From Thiococcus pfennigii (lineage in GTDB: Bacteria > Pseudomonadota > Gammaproteobacteria > Chromatiales > Chromatiaceae): a stretch of DNA of 55,265 nt. The position numbers were made by a program, and so were the translations under genes. Below are positions 7,838-16,300 of the stretch, piece after piece. Below the pieces are notes generated by a model, which worked only from the letters and a program-made list of their open reading frames with translations, made no database searches and had not been told where the DNA came from. Location: the NCBI RefSeq assembly GCF_016583835.1, contig NZ_NRRW01000023.1, positions 1 to 55,265 of the forward strand, in the 5' to 3' direction. Position 1 is the stretch's first letter, and each line of letters opens with the position of its first letter.

Positions 7838-9318
7838 CGGGCCACCCCCGCGAAGAGCCCCGCCGCCGCGGTCTCGGCGAGGCCGACGGTGAGGCGGGTA
7901 TCGAGGCCGAAATAGAGATTCGCCAGCACCAGCGCCCAGGTCGGCGCCAGCAGCGCGAGCGGCACCTCGGTCACGGCCTCGGCGCCCGCCGGGCGGGGCC
8001 GAAAATAGGCCACCTCCACGACCCGCCAGATGTAGAGGACCGCGAGCAGCGACGCGATCAGGATCAGGGCGGCCACCGGCCACCAGCCGGCCTCGATCGC
8101 GGCCAGGATCAGGTACCACTTGGAGACGAAGCCGACCGTCAGCGGCACCCCGATCAGGCTGAGCCCGCCGACGACGAACGCGGCGAGGGTCCAGGGCATC
8201 TGGCGTCCGAGTCCGGCCATGCCCGTGAGCCGCACCGGCCCGAGCCGGTAGGCGACGGCGCCGAGGGCCAGGAACAGTGCCCCCTTCATCAGGGCATGGT
8301 TGAACAGGTGCAGCAGGGCCGCCGTGAGTCCGGTGACGCTGACCAGGGCCAGGCCGAGGGTCATGTAGCCGATCTGGGCCACCGAGGAGTAGGCGAGCAT
8401 GCGCTTGACATCGTCCTGGAAGATGGCGACCAACGAGGCGCTCAGGATCGCCGCCAGCGACAGGGGCAACAGGATCCAATGGGTGAGCATCGCATCGAAG
8501 GCGAACGCGACACCGAAGATGGTGTAGAGGAAGCGGATCAGCGCATACAGGGCCACCTTGGTCGCGGTCGCGGCGAGGAAGGCGGTGACCACGGACGGGG
8601 CATAGGCGTAGGCGTTGGGCAGCCAGAGGTGCAGCGGGAACAGGGCGAGCTTCAAACCGATGCCGACGACGAGGAACGCGAAGGCCGTATGCAGGGTCCG
8701 CGATTCCTGGAGCGGGGCGATGCGGATGGCCAGATCGGCCATGTTCAGCGTCCCGGTGAGCATGTACAGGAGCCCGACGCCGATCAGGATGAAGGTGGCG
8801 CCGATGGTGCCCATGATCAGGTACTGATAGGCCGCAGTCAGTGCCCGGCGATCCCGCCCCATCGCAATGAGCGTATAGGACGCCAGCGATGAGATCTCCA
8901 GCAGCACGAACAGATTGAAGGCATCGCCGGTGATGGTGATGCCGAGCAGACCGGCCAGACACAGCAACAGCGCGGTGAAGAAGATCGCCTGCTGCTCGGG
9001 GGGGATCTCCCGCGCGACGCTGCGCCAGGCATAGGGCAGGATCGCCGCGGCGATACCCGAGACGATCAGCAGCACGAAGGCGCTGAGGCGATCGACCCGG
9101 TACTCGATGCCCCAGGGCGCCGGCCAATCGCCGAAGGCATAGCCCGGCAGGTCGCCGTTACCAATCTGGCTCAGCAGGGCGACGGCGATGGCCAGGGTGA
9201 GCCAGCTCACCGCCGTCGCGAAGGCCCAGGCCCAGCGCCCGCGGCCTAGGAGTAGGCAGATCGGGGCGGCGAGCAGCGGGACGACGACTTGCAGGGCGGG
9301 CAGATGGGCGGCGATCAC
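7834..9318 (-). CDS. mnhD: Mrp antiporter subunit D (first copy)
   Basis: A 494-residue polytopic membrane protein, the best match to classical MnhD/MrpD in this operon. The transmembrane-5 glutamate is E131 (LLEISSLASY), the transmembrane-7 lysine K213 (GLKLALFPLHLWLP) and the transmembrane-8 lysine K244 (ATATKVALYAL). Translation begins at GTG 9318, whose last bases form the TGA of subunit C (GTGA overlap), and ends in an ATGA overlap with the next D copy. Expected role: proton-conducting subunit of a multi-subunit cation/proton antiporter in the cytoplasmic membrane. Confidence 0.9.
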   Translation of the reverse strand: MIAAHLPALQVVVPLLAAPICLLLGRGRWAWAFATAVSWLTLAIAVALLSQIGNGDLPGYAFGDWPAPWGIEYRVDRLSAFVLLIVSGIAAAILPYAWRSVAREIPPEQQAIFFTALLLCLAGLLGITITGDAFNLFVLLEISSLASYTLIAMGRDRRALTAAYQYLIMGTIGATFILIGVGLLYMLTGTLNMADLAIRIAPLQESRTLHTAFAFLVVGIGLKLALFPLHLWLPNAYAYAPSVVTAFLAATATKVALYALIRFLYTIFGVAFAFDAMLTHWILLPLSLAAILSASLVAIFQDDVKRMLAYSSVAQIGYMTLGLALVSVTGLTAALLHLFNHALMKGALFLALGAVAYRLGPVRLTGMAGLGRQMPWTLAAFVVGGLSLIGVPLTVGFVSKWYLILAAIEAGWWPVAALILIASLLAVLYIWRVVEVAYFRPRPAGAEAVTEVPLALLAPTWALVLANLYFGLDTRLTVGLAETAAAGLFAGVAR

Positions 9319-9668
9319 AGGCTCTCGTCCTGGGCATGGATCTCGTCTTCCTCGACCGTCCCGTAGGCCTCCTTGATCCGGATCGCCAAGGCCAGCCCGA
9401 GCGCCGTCGTCGCGATGCCGACGACGATGGCGGTGAGGATCAACACATGCGGGAGTGGATTGGAGTAGCTGGTCGCGCCGGCGACGACGATCGGCGCCGT
9501 GCCACCCTGGACCTTGCCCATCGAGATGTAGAGCAGAAAGACCGAGGTCTGGAGCACGTTGATGCCGACGATCTTCTTCACCAGGTTGCCCTGGGCGATG
9601 ACGACATAGAAGCCCGCCATCATCAGGAAGATGACGATCCAGTAGTTATAGAGACCGAGCGCCGCCAT
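9315..9668 (-). CDS. mnhC: Mrp antiporter subunit C (NuoK-like)
   Basis: A 117-residue protein with three membrane helices, homologous to MnhC/MrpC and NuoK. Visible family signatures are the short N-terminal helix WIVIFLMMAGFYVVIAQGN, the conserved KKIVGINVLQTSVFLLYI, and NPLPHVLILTAIVVGIATTALGLAL. The length is the usual one for the family. An acidic C-terminal tail (EEDEIHAQDE) extends into the cytoplasm. The start ATG lies three bases downstream of the subunit B stop, and its own stop overlaps the GTG start of mnhD. It should sit next to the D subunits in the membrane arm. Confidence 0.93.
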   Translation of the reverse strand: MAALGLYNYWIVIFLMMAGFYVVIAQGNLVKKIVGINVLQTSVFLLYISMGKVQGGTAPIVVAGATSYSNPLPHVLILTAIVVGIATTALGLALAIRIKEAYGTVEEDEIHAQDESL

Positions 9669-9670
9669 CG

Positions 9671-10087
9671 TCACTCGCTCCGGCCGACGAAGGCGAAGAA
9701 GATCAGGATCATGACCGCGGCCACCGTGATCCCGACCCCGAACTCGACCAGCAAGACGCCCAGGTGTTGGCCGGCGATGGGGTCGGCGGCGAGGTGGTCG
9801 TAGCCGAGGAAGCTGCCGCCGTTGAGCATCGCGACGAGCCCGACGCCGCCGTAGAGCAGCACGCCGAGCGCCGAGAGCGGCCTCAGCAAGGCCGGGGGCG
9901 CGACCACCATGGCCTTGTCGAGGCCGAAGGCGAGGGCATAGAGGATGAGGCCGGCGGCGAAGATGACCCCCGCCTGAAAGCCGCCGCCAGGGCCATAGTC
10001 GCCATGGAACTGGACATAGAGCCCGAACAGCAGGATATAGGGCACCAGCAGCTTGGCGATGGCCTCGAGAACGGGTCGGGCGCTCAC
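9671..10087 (-). CDS. mnhB: Mrp antiporter subunit B
   Basis: A 138-residue protein with four membrane helices. The family hallmark GPGGGFQAGVIFAAG is present near residue 33, and the N-terminal LLFGLYVQFHGDYG matches MnhB/MbhF. I start it at GTG 10087, which overlaps the upstream TGA as GTGA, like several other junctions in this operon; the in-frame upstream sequence is not membrane-like. The acidic/aromatic C-terminus ends in FAFVGRSE. Together with subunits A, C and D it forms the membrane module of Mrp-type antiporters. Confidence 0.9.
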   Translation of the reverse strand: MSARPVLEAIAKLLVPYILLFGLYVQFHGDYGPGGGFQAGVIFAAGLILYALAFGLDKAMVVAPPALLRPLSALGVLLYGGVGLVAMLNGGSFLGYDHLAADPIAGQHLGVLLVEFGVGITVAAVMILIFFAFVGRSE

Positions 10088-10671
10088 CGGGGGGGCTCCT
10101 CGGACGTCGTCGGGGGCGTCGACGGAGACGCGTCGGCAGCCGACGAGCGGCGACGGCGCAGGCCGAGCAGCGACAGCACCCCGACCCCGGCGGTGAAGAT
10201 GACGATGACTTCGCCGAGGGTGTCGTAGCCGCGGTAGCTGGCCAGGATCGCCGTGACCATGTTCGGCACACCGACCTCCTTCGGCCCCTCCTCGATATAG
10301 CGGGGGGCGACATGCTGATGGATCGGCGCGGCCGGGTCCGCGAAATGGGGCATGTCGGTGGTGCCCCAGATCAATGCGGCCCCGGTGATGGTGACGACGA
10401 TCAGCGGCAACAGCGGACGGTGGCGCGGCTTGGCCTCCCAGCGCCCGGTCAGGGCCAGCGTGGCGAGCATCAGCACGGTCGCGATGCCGGCACCGACGGC
10501 CGCCTCGGTGAAGGCGACATCGGCGGCATCGAGCACGACGAAGATGGCCGCCGTGATCAGGCTGTAGATACCGGCGAGCATCACCACCGCGAAGAGATCG
10601 CGCAGCCTGACCACGGCCACGGCGGCGATGGCCAGCAGGGTCAACAGCACGAAGTCGATCAGGATTTCGAT
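10084..10671 (-). CDS. Mrp/Mbh subunit with MbhD and MbhE domains (free-standing MrpA C-terminal part)
   Basis: About 195 residues with five to six membrane helices. The first half (IDFVLLTLLAIAAVAVVRLRDLFAVVMLAGIYSLITA) is the MbhD/DUF4040 domain, the second (PNMVTAILASYRGYDTLGEVIVIFTAGVGVL) the MbhE-type domain; in classical Mrp these are the C-terminus of MrpA, here they stand alone. No ATG, GTG or TTG lies where the first helix begins. An AAGGAG site is followed eight bases later by ATC (ATC GAA ATC CTG), which I take as the likely start at 10671; a CTG at 10662 overlaps the subunit G stop as CTGA, and a GTG lies a little further inside. The C-terminal tail is proline/serine-rich. Confidence 0.85.
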   Translation of the reverse strand: MEILIDFVLLTLLAIAAVAVVRLRDLFAVVMLAGIYSLITAAIFVVLDAADVAFTEAAVGAGIATVLMLATLALTGRWEAKPRHRPLLPLIVVTITGAALIWGTTDMPHFADPAAPIHQHVAPRYIEEGPKEVGVPNMVTAILASYRGYDTLGEVIVIFTAGVGVLSLLGLRRRRSSAADASPSTPPTTSEEPPR

Positions 10672-10988
10672 GGCGGGTTCTCCTTCTCGGCGAGGCGCGG
10701 TCCAAGCCCGGCGCGCAGGGCCGCCTTGGCCAACGCGTGACTGGCCGTCGGACTCGTGTACCACAGGAAGAGCAGGATGAAGGCGAGCTTGATCGAGACC
10801 AGCGACCAGCCCGCCTGGACCATGAGTCCACCCAGGATCAGGGCGGCACAGAGGGTATCGGTCACGCCAGCGGCGTGCAGCCGGGTGTAGAAATCCGGGA
10901 ACCGGAACAGGCCCACGGCCCCGCTGACGCCCAGGAAGACGCCGCCCAGCAGCATCGTCCAACTCACGAGATCCAGGACCAGGCTCAT
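10659..10988 (-). CDS. mnhG: Mrp antiporter subunit G
   Basis: A 109-residue protein with three membrane helices. The signature LFRFPDFYTRLHAAGVTDTLC is that of MnhG/MrpG/PhaG, followed by AALILGGLMVQAGWS and a final helix IKLAFILLFLWYTSPTASHALAKAA. The start overlaps the stop of mnhF and the stop lies inside the next gene, so it is translationally coupled on both sides. In Mrp complexes the E-F-G group forms one end of the assembly and is required for cation transport, though the exact task of G is not settled. Confidence 0.93.
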   Translation of the reverse strand: MSLVLDLVSWTMLLGGVFLGVSGAVGLFRFPDFYTRLHAAGVTDTLCAALILGGLMVQAGWSLVSIKLAFILLFLWYTSPTASHALAKAALRAGLGPRLAEKENPPSKS

Positions 10989-11260
10989 TCGTCCGTCTCC
11001 GGTGACGCCGTACCGGCCACCCGCTCGACGAGCTTCAACACGGCGATGATCCCGATGAAGTTGATCAGGGCATAGGTCAGCGCGATGTCGAGAAAATCGG
11101 GACGCTCGGTCAAGAAGCCGTACGCGGCGATGAAGAGCACCGTCTTGGTGCCGAACATGTTGATCGCCAGAATGCGGTCGTAGACGTTGCCGGGGAGGCT
11201 CGCGCGCACCAGCGCGAGGGCCATGACTACGAGGATGCCGAGACAGGCCGCGGCGAACAT
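10985..11260 (-). CDS. mnhF: Mrp antiporter subunit F
   Basis: A 91-residue protein with three membrane helices and the family pattern VRASLPGNVYDRILAINMFGTKTVL, then ALTYALINFIGIIAVLKLVER. The length is typical of MnhF/MrpF. Its ATG shares one base with the TGA of mnhE (TGATG) and its TGA overlaps the ATG of mnhG (ATGA). Part of the E-F-G membrane group of the cation/proton antiporter. Confidence 0.93.
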   Translation of the reverse strand: MFAAACLGILVVMALALVRASLPGNVYDRILAINMFGTKTVLFIAAYGFLTERPDFLDIALTYALINFIGIIAVLKLVERVAGTASPETDE

Positions 11261-11751
11261 CAGGCGCCGCCCTCCCCGTCCTCGAGCCGGGTCACCCGCC
11301 GATCCATCGCCGCACCGCGCAGATCGGCGATCACCTCGGCGCTGAGGCCGTGGACCAGCACACCGCGTTCATCGATCTCGATGGCCACGGTCCCCGGCGT
11401 CAGCGTGATGGAATTGGCATAGATGGCCCGCCCCAGATCGGTCTTCTGCGAGGCTGGCAGCCAGGCCATCGTCGGGCTGATCGGAAAGCGCGCCGGCTGC
11501 CAGATGCGGCGCACGACATCCTGATTGGCCTTGATGATCTCGACGAACAGCCAGGCCCAGTAGCCGGGCAGCCGGCGCCAGAGGCCCGCCGGAAACGACA
11601 GGGCATCGAGCCGCTGCATACGCCAGGCCATGAGGGTCACGAGCGCCGTGCTGGCGCCACCCAGCGCGAGGAGCAGGCCGCTGTCCCAGTGTCCGGACAG
11701 CAACAGCCAGAAACCGTAGAGACTGGCGCCAAGCCAGAGCAGATGGATCAT
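11260..11751 (-). CDS. mnhE: Mrp antiporter subunit E, first gene of the operon
   Basis: A 163-residue protein with two or three N-terminal membrane helices and a soluble C-terminal domain. Family features are the LLLSGHWDSGLLLALGG opening, WLFVEIIKANQDVVRRIW, and the soluble motif YANSITLTPGTVAIEIDERGVLVHGL, which is diagnostic for MnhE/MrpE. It starts at ATG 11751, about 40 bases behind a perfect TATAAT on the same strand. The operon it heads runs down to 4344 without a gap longer than 31 bases. Confidence 0.93.
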   Translation of the reverse strand: MIHLLWLGASLYGFWLLLSGHWDSGLLLALGGASTALVTLMAWRMQRLDALSFPAGLWRRLPGYWAWLFVEIIKANQDVVRRIWQPARFPISPTMAWLPASQKTDLGRAIYANSITLTPGTVAIEIDERGVLVHGLSAEVIADLRGAAMDRRVTRLEDGEGGA

Positions 11752-11792
11752 TGGTCCGAAGGGCCTTTGGTCCGGTCGTGCAAAAGGGTGTG

Positions 11793-11831
11793 ATTATAGC
11801 CCGAGCGACGCACCGAGGGGACCACTCGGTG
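11793..11831 (-). promoter_or_regulatory. candidate promoter and operator of the antiporter operon
   Basis: Read on the minus strand, TATAAT lies at 11798-11793, about 42 bases before the mnhE start. The -35 position has no good consensus. Instead an inverted repeat CACCGAG-N7-CTCGGTG (11811-11831) covers it, an arrangement expected for a promoter that needs or is blocked by a regulator. Prediction only. Confidence 0.4.
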
Positions 11832-11846
11832 TGCAACCGCGGCGAT

Positions 11847-12207
11847 GTCGGGTTACGGCGCGCGCCAGCCCCTCCTTTCTCAGCGACCGCCGTGCCGACG
11901 CGCCTAACCCGACCGACGGGCCGTGCCGATATCGCCGGGGCCGGGGCCGTAGGTCGGGTTAGCCCCTCGGGGCGTAACCCGACGGCCGGCAACGAGCCCC
12001 CGTCGAGGCCGGTGTCGGGTTACGGCGCGCGGCCAGCCTGGTCTTTCGCATCGAAGGCCGTGCGAGCGCGCCTAACCCGACCTACGCGCTCTGCGCCTTT
12101 GCGTCTCTGCGCGAGATCTCTTTTTCGGGTGCAAGGCCGTCGGATTTAGCCCACGGGGAGGCAACGAGGGGCGTAGGTCGGGTTAGCCCCTCGGGGCGTA
12201 ACCCGAC
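11847..12207. repeat. cluster of family A and B intergenic repeats
   Basis: This gap carries four family A units: long ones at 11847-11913 and 12014-12081 (GTCGGGTTACGGCGCGCG...GCGCGCCTAACCCGAC) and short hairpins at 11953-11983 and 12178-12207 (GGGTTAGCCCC/GGGGCGTAACCC). Between them, 12089-12142 is the inverted copy of the family B segment at 162-215, differing at one base. There is no protein-like reading frame. The cluster separates the antiporter operon from the PCP_red gene. Confidence 0.7.
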
Positions 12208-12270
12208 AGACGGCAACGCCACACCCACCGCGGCCGGCACCGGTCGGCGGCGAATGCGCCCGAACGGCCC

Positions 12271-13221
12271 TCAGAGCTCCATGCGGCTGCGGTATTTCTG
12301 TTCGCAACGCTTGACGAGGTCGACGGCGACGACCTTCACGCCCTCCTTGGCCGCTTCCTTCTCGATGATCCGGCGGATCATCGGGCGCAGGAAGGCCGGC
12401 GCCTCGTGGACCCGCTCCTGGGCGTCGGCGTTCCAGGCGATGCCGAGCTTCTTGTTGACCCAGCTCCCCGGGGCCGGCGGCGGTTCGATGGCCTCGGCGA
12501 TCGCGAGCCCCGGCTCGCCGCCGAAGGCCGCCTCGGCGAGGACGTCGGACATGGCCCGGCCGACGGCGCGGGTGAAGACCGGAAAGGCCGGGTCGTTCTG
12601 GAAGAGGATCCGCTTCATCTCCAGCACGGCCGCGCGCCGGGCCTGCACCGACGCGGGGTCCTCGTCGCGCGCGGCCGGGTCGATGTAGGCGTCGCGCCAG
12701 GTCGTGACGGTCGCGTCGAAGGTGGCAAGGAAGCGCTCCGGGTCGAGCGGCTTGAAGGCGCAATGCAGCAGGTGCGGCGAGGTCACCGAGCGCAGCCACT
12801 CGACGCCGGTCGCCGGCAGGTCGAGGGCGGCGCGGTGGGCCGCCGAGACGGCCGCGAACGGACCCATGTCGAGCGTCGGCGAGCTCGGCGAGAGGTCCAT
12901 GATCGCCAGCGTGCGCTCCGGCGGCATGCCGCCGATGTGGAGCAGGAACGCGGGGATCGCGTAGTCGACGCGCGGGTAGCCGAAGATCACGAGGCCGCCG
13001 CGGCCGCGCTTGAGCGCGTACTGGTTGACCATGACCCGATCGAGCTTGGCGCCCTGATAGACCCGCGAGCGGGCCTCGACGTAGGTGCCGGCGGCGTGCC
13101 GGACGCTCCGGTATTCGGTGTAGTCGTCGGGGTCCAGGCAGCCCCGCAGCCGATCGAGGAACAGCGCCTCGTAGCGATCCCAGATCGTCGCCCCGTCCTG
13201 CACCTGTCTGTCGTCGCTCAC
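12271..13221 (-). CDS. bilin-reductase-like protein fused to a PCP_red (protochlorophyllide reductase C-terminal) domain
   Basis: A 316-residue soluble protein. Residues 261-306 (IAWNADAQERV..AP.FLRPMIRRIIEKEA..EG) match the small PCP_red domain found at the C-terminus of BchB/ChlB. The preceding 230 residues resemble ferredoxin-dependent bilin reductases by eye: VIFGYPRVDYAIPAF (78-92), MDLSP (108-112), and near the end ILFQNDPAFPVFTRAVGRAM (205-224), corresponding to the conserved ND..F...FG..W segment. At the place of the catalytic aspartate/asparagine of PcyA/HY2 I read histidine 95, so chemistry may differ. It starts at GTG 13221 behind a GAGGG site. A good promoter lies upstream. Substrate unknown; a tetrapyrrole is likely. 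The PCP_red call is firm, the bilin-reductase call is inference. Confidence 0.75.
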   Translation of the reverse strand: MSDDRQVQDGATIWDRYEALFLDRLRGCLDPDDYTEYRSVRHAAGTYVEARSRVYQGAKLDRVMVNQYALKRGRGGLVIFGYPRVDYAIPAFLLHIGGMPPERTLAIMDLSPSSPTLDMGPFAAVSAAHRAALDLPATGVEWLRSVTSPHLLHCAFKPLDPERFLATFDATVTTWRDAYIDPAARDEDPASVQARRAAVLEMKRILFQNDPAFPVFTRAVGRAMSDVLAEAAFGGEPGLAIAEAIEPPPAPGSWVNKKLGIAWNADAQERVHEAPAFLRPMIRRIIEKEAAKEGVKVVAVDLVKRCEQKYRSRMEL

Positions 13222-13253
13222 CGGCCGGCCCTCGTCGCGCTGAAGTGCGGCGG

Positions 13254-13282
13254 ACTATATCGATGCCCCGGGGCCTTGGCAA
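13254..13282 (-). promoter_or_regulatory. sigma-70 type promoter of the PCP_red fusion gene
   Basis: On the minus strand TTGCCA (13282-13277) and TATAGT (13259-13254) are separated by exactly 17 bases, placing the transcript start about 25 bases before the GTG start at 13221. This would give the gene its own transcription, independent of the nuclease genes upstream. Confidence 0.55.
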
Positions 13283-13335
13283 AGCCGATGGACCTCCGCG
13301 CCCCCGCATCCGCCGGCCGATTCGACCGCCCCGGT

Positions 13336-16300
13336 TCAGCCCCGTTCCGCGGCGGGTTCCCCGTCGGCGAGGGCGTGGACGTGCAGGCCATCGGGCGGGA
13401 GCCCCGCCCGGGCGATCTCGACCAGGTGGCGATGATGGGTGAAGAGCAGCACCTGGCTCGTGCGGCCGAACTCGCTCAGGATCGGCAGGATGGCCGCGGC
13501 GCGCCCGTCGTCGAAGGTCGCGAGCAGGTCGTCGAAGATCACCGGCAGCGGCTCGTGGTGGCGCTGGTGGCGCTCGATCGCGGCCAGACGCAGCGCCAGG
13601 TAGAGCTGATCGCGGGTGCCGTCGCTCATCGCCTCGACGGCCACCTCGCGCCCCGCGCGCCGCCCGACCAGGACCGGCGTGTCGTCGGCGGTGAAGGCCG
13701 TGCCCAGGCCCTCGAAACGCCCGGCGGTGATCGCCGCGAACAGCGCCCCGGCGCGGGCGAGGAGCGGTGCCTGGCTGTCGCGGCGAAACCGCTCGATCTG
13801 CTCGCGCAGAAAGTGCTGGGCCAGCTGCAGGCGCAGGCAGCGGGCCGCATCCTGACGGATGCCGGCGGCCGTGGCGAGGGCCGCCTGGCGGTGCTCGGCG
13901 GCCTCGGCGCCGGTGCGCTCGAGCCGCGCCCCCTCCTCCTGGGCGCCCGCCAGCCGCTCGATCGCGCGGTCGCGCTCGGCCTGGTGCGCGGCAATCGCCT
14001 GGTCGAGCCCGGCTGCCTCGGCCGCCAGCGCGTCGGCCGGCTCGGCCCGCACCCGCTCGATGAAGGCATCGAGCGGCTCGCCACGGGCCGCGACATGGAG
14101 CGCCTCGCGCAGCCGCGCGATCTCGGTGTCGATCCCCTGGCGCCCCTTCAGCTGATCGAGCAGTGCGGCCAGGCCGACCCCGTCCTCGGCGCCGGCCTCG
14201 GCGCAGGCCTCGGCCACCCGACGCTCGGCGTCGGCGAGGGCCTGCTCCAGCCCGGGGCGCTGGGCCTGCTCGTCGGTCAGATCGGTCCGCGCCTGGTCGC
14301 GGCGCGTGCGCTGCGCGCGGGCGGCCTCCAGCGCCGCCCAGAGCGCCGCCTCGCGCACCTGGACGACGCCAACCGGCAGCCCGAGCCGCTCGGCCGCCGA
14401 GTCGACCGCCGCCGCATAGTCGGCGACGGCCTGTCGCTTGCCCGCGATCTGGCGGCACAGGCCCATCCAGGCATCCAGTTCGGCGACCAGTTGCCGACGC
14501 TGCTCCAGCAGCGCAAGGCCGGCGGCGGTGCCGAGCGGCGGTAGCCCGAGGCCTGCCCCGACCTCGGCCCAGGCCGCGCGGGCCTCGGTGAGCGCCGCGG
14601 CGAGCCCCGGCTCGGCTGCCTCGCAGCGGGCCAGCTCCAGGCGCTGATCGTCCGCCTGGCCTTGCAACGTCACCCGCGCCCCCTGGGCCTGGTCGGCGGC
14701 GCGGACGCGGCCCTCCGCGAGGGCACGCAGTTCCACCAGCGACGCGCCCTGCACCTCAGGCAAGTTGGGGGGCAACCGGGCGCGCAGCAGGCCGAGCGCC
14801 GTGTCGACCTCGGTGCGCGCCCGCGCGAGCTCGTCGACGGCCGCCCGCCAGGCCTCGTCACGGGCGCGCAGCTCGAGCCACTGGTCGCGCCAGTCGAGCA
14901 TCTCGGCCGGGGTCGCCGGTGTCAGGCCGCACGGCGCCCAGAGGCCGCGCCAGCGCCGGTCCCAATCGGCCAACGCGGCCTCGCAGGTGGCCGCCTCGGC
15001 CTGCGCCGCGCTCCGGGCCGCCTCGGCCTCTTGCCCTTGCAGGCGCAGCTCCTCGGCCTGGGCGACGACGTCGGCCTCCGCCAGATCGACGGCCAGCGGC
15101 GGCGGCTCGATCGACGTGGGGCGCTGCCGACCCTGGCCGTCGATCTGGCGGAGCCGCTCCTCGGCCTCCGCCAGCCGCTCGGCGACCCGCTCGCGATCGC
15201 GCCCGAGCCGCTCCCGCTCGGCCTCGTGCTGGCGCAACGTCGCCGCCGCCGGCACCGGCAAGGCGCAGGCGACGGCCGCCTCGCCCGGCGCACCGGACAG
15301 GAGGTCCCGCTGGCGATCGACCTTGGCCCGCGCCGTCGCGACCGCGGCCTCGCGCTCGGCGAGGCCCTTGGCAGACTCGGCGGCGCCCGCGGTCGCGCTC
15401 AGCGCCGCGCGCAGGGCCGTGACCTCCTCCTCCGGCAGGGCGGCGAGCCGCGCCTCGCTCCGCTCCAGGTCCTCGCGCGCCTGCTGGGCGGCGTCGCGAT
15501 TCGCCTGCCGGGCGGCCTCGGCCGTATCGAGCGCGGTCGCCACCTCGCCCAGGCGCGGCGCGTCGCCCGCCTGGACGCGTAGCGCCTCGACCGCCTCGGG
15601 CTCGCCCTCGACGCCAAGGTCACGCATGCCGCCGCGCAGCCGCTGCTCGGCGTCGGCGCCATCGGTCTCCAGCCCGACGAGCTCGTCGCACCACTGGCGG
15701 TAGACGGCAAGGCGCTGGTGGAGGGCCTCGATCACCGCCGCCTCGGCCAGGACCGCGGCGTTCGGCTCGCTGTCCTGGACCCGGCGCTCGAGCAGCGCGA
15801 TCCGCGCCCGCAGCCGGTCCGTCTCGGCCTGCGCGCGCACCCGGGCGGCGAGCGCCGCCTCGGTGGTCGCGACGAAGTCGGGCGCGACCTCGGGCAGGTC
15901 CGGCAGGGCCCGGCGCCGCCCCTCCTGCTCGGCGAGCCGGCCGAGGAGCGGCAGCGCGTCGAGGCAGCGTTGTAGCCAGTCGCGGCGCTGGCGCCGCGCG
16001 AGCAGCTCGGCGTCGAGCCGATCGCGCTCGGCGCCCGCCTCGGCCAACGCCCGCTGTACGGCCTCCCAGGCCTCCGGCCGGACGACGGCCTCCTTGCTGC
16101 GGCGCTGGGCCTCCTCGTAGGCGGCGATCGCCGGGCGGATACGGACGTTGGTGCGGGCGCGGCCGTTGAAGAGGGTGCGCGCCTCGGCCTCGAGCGCCGC
16201 CAAGATCCGGTGCACCGGCGTGCCGGCGAGGCTCGCCGAGAAGAGCGCCTGGCCGAGTTCGCCATGGCCGTGCAGCAGGGCCTCGGCGCCGCGTCGCAGC

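Noticed and set aside
12406-14544. 712-residue plus-strand open frame
   Set aside because: Covers two well-supported minus-strand genes and shows no domain.
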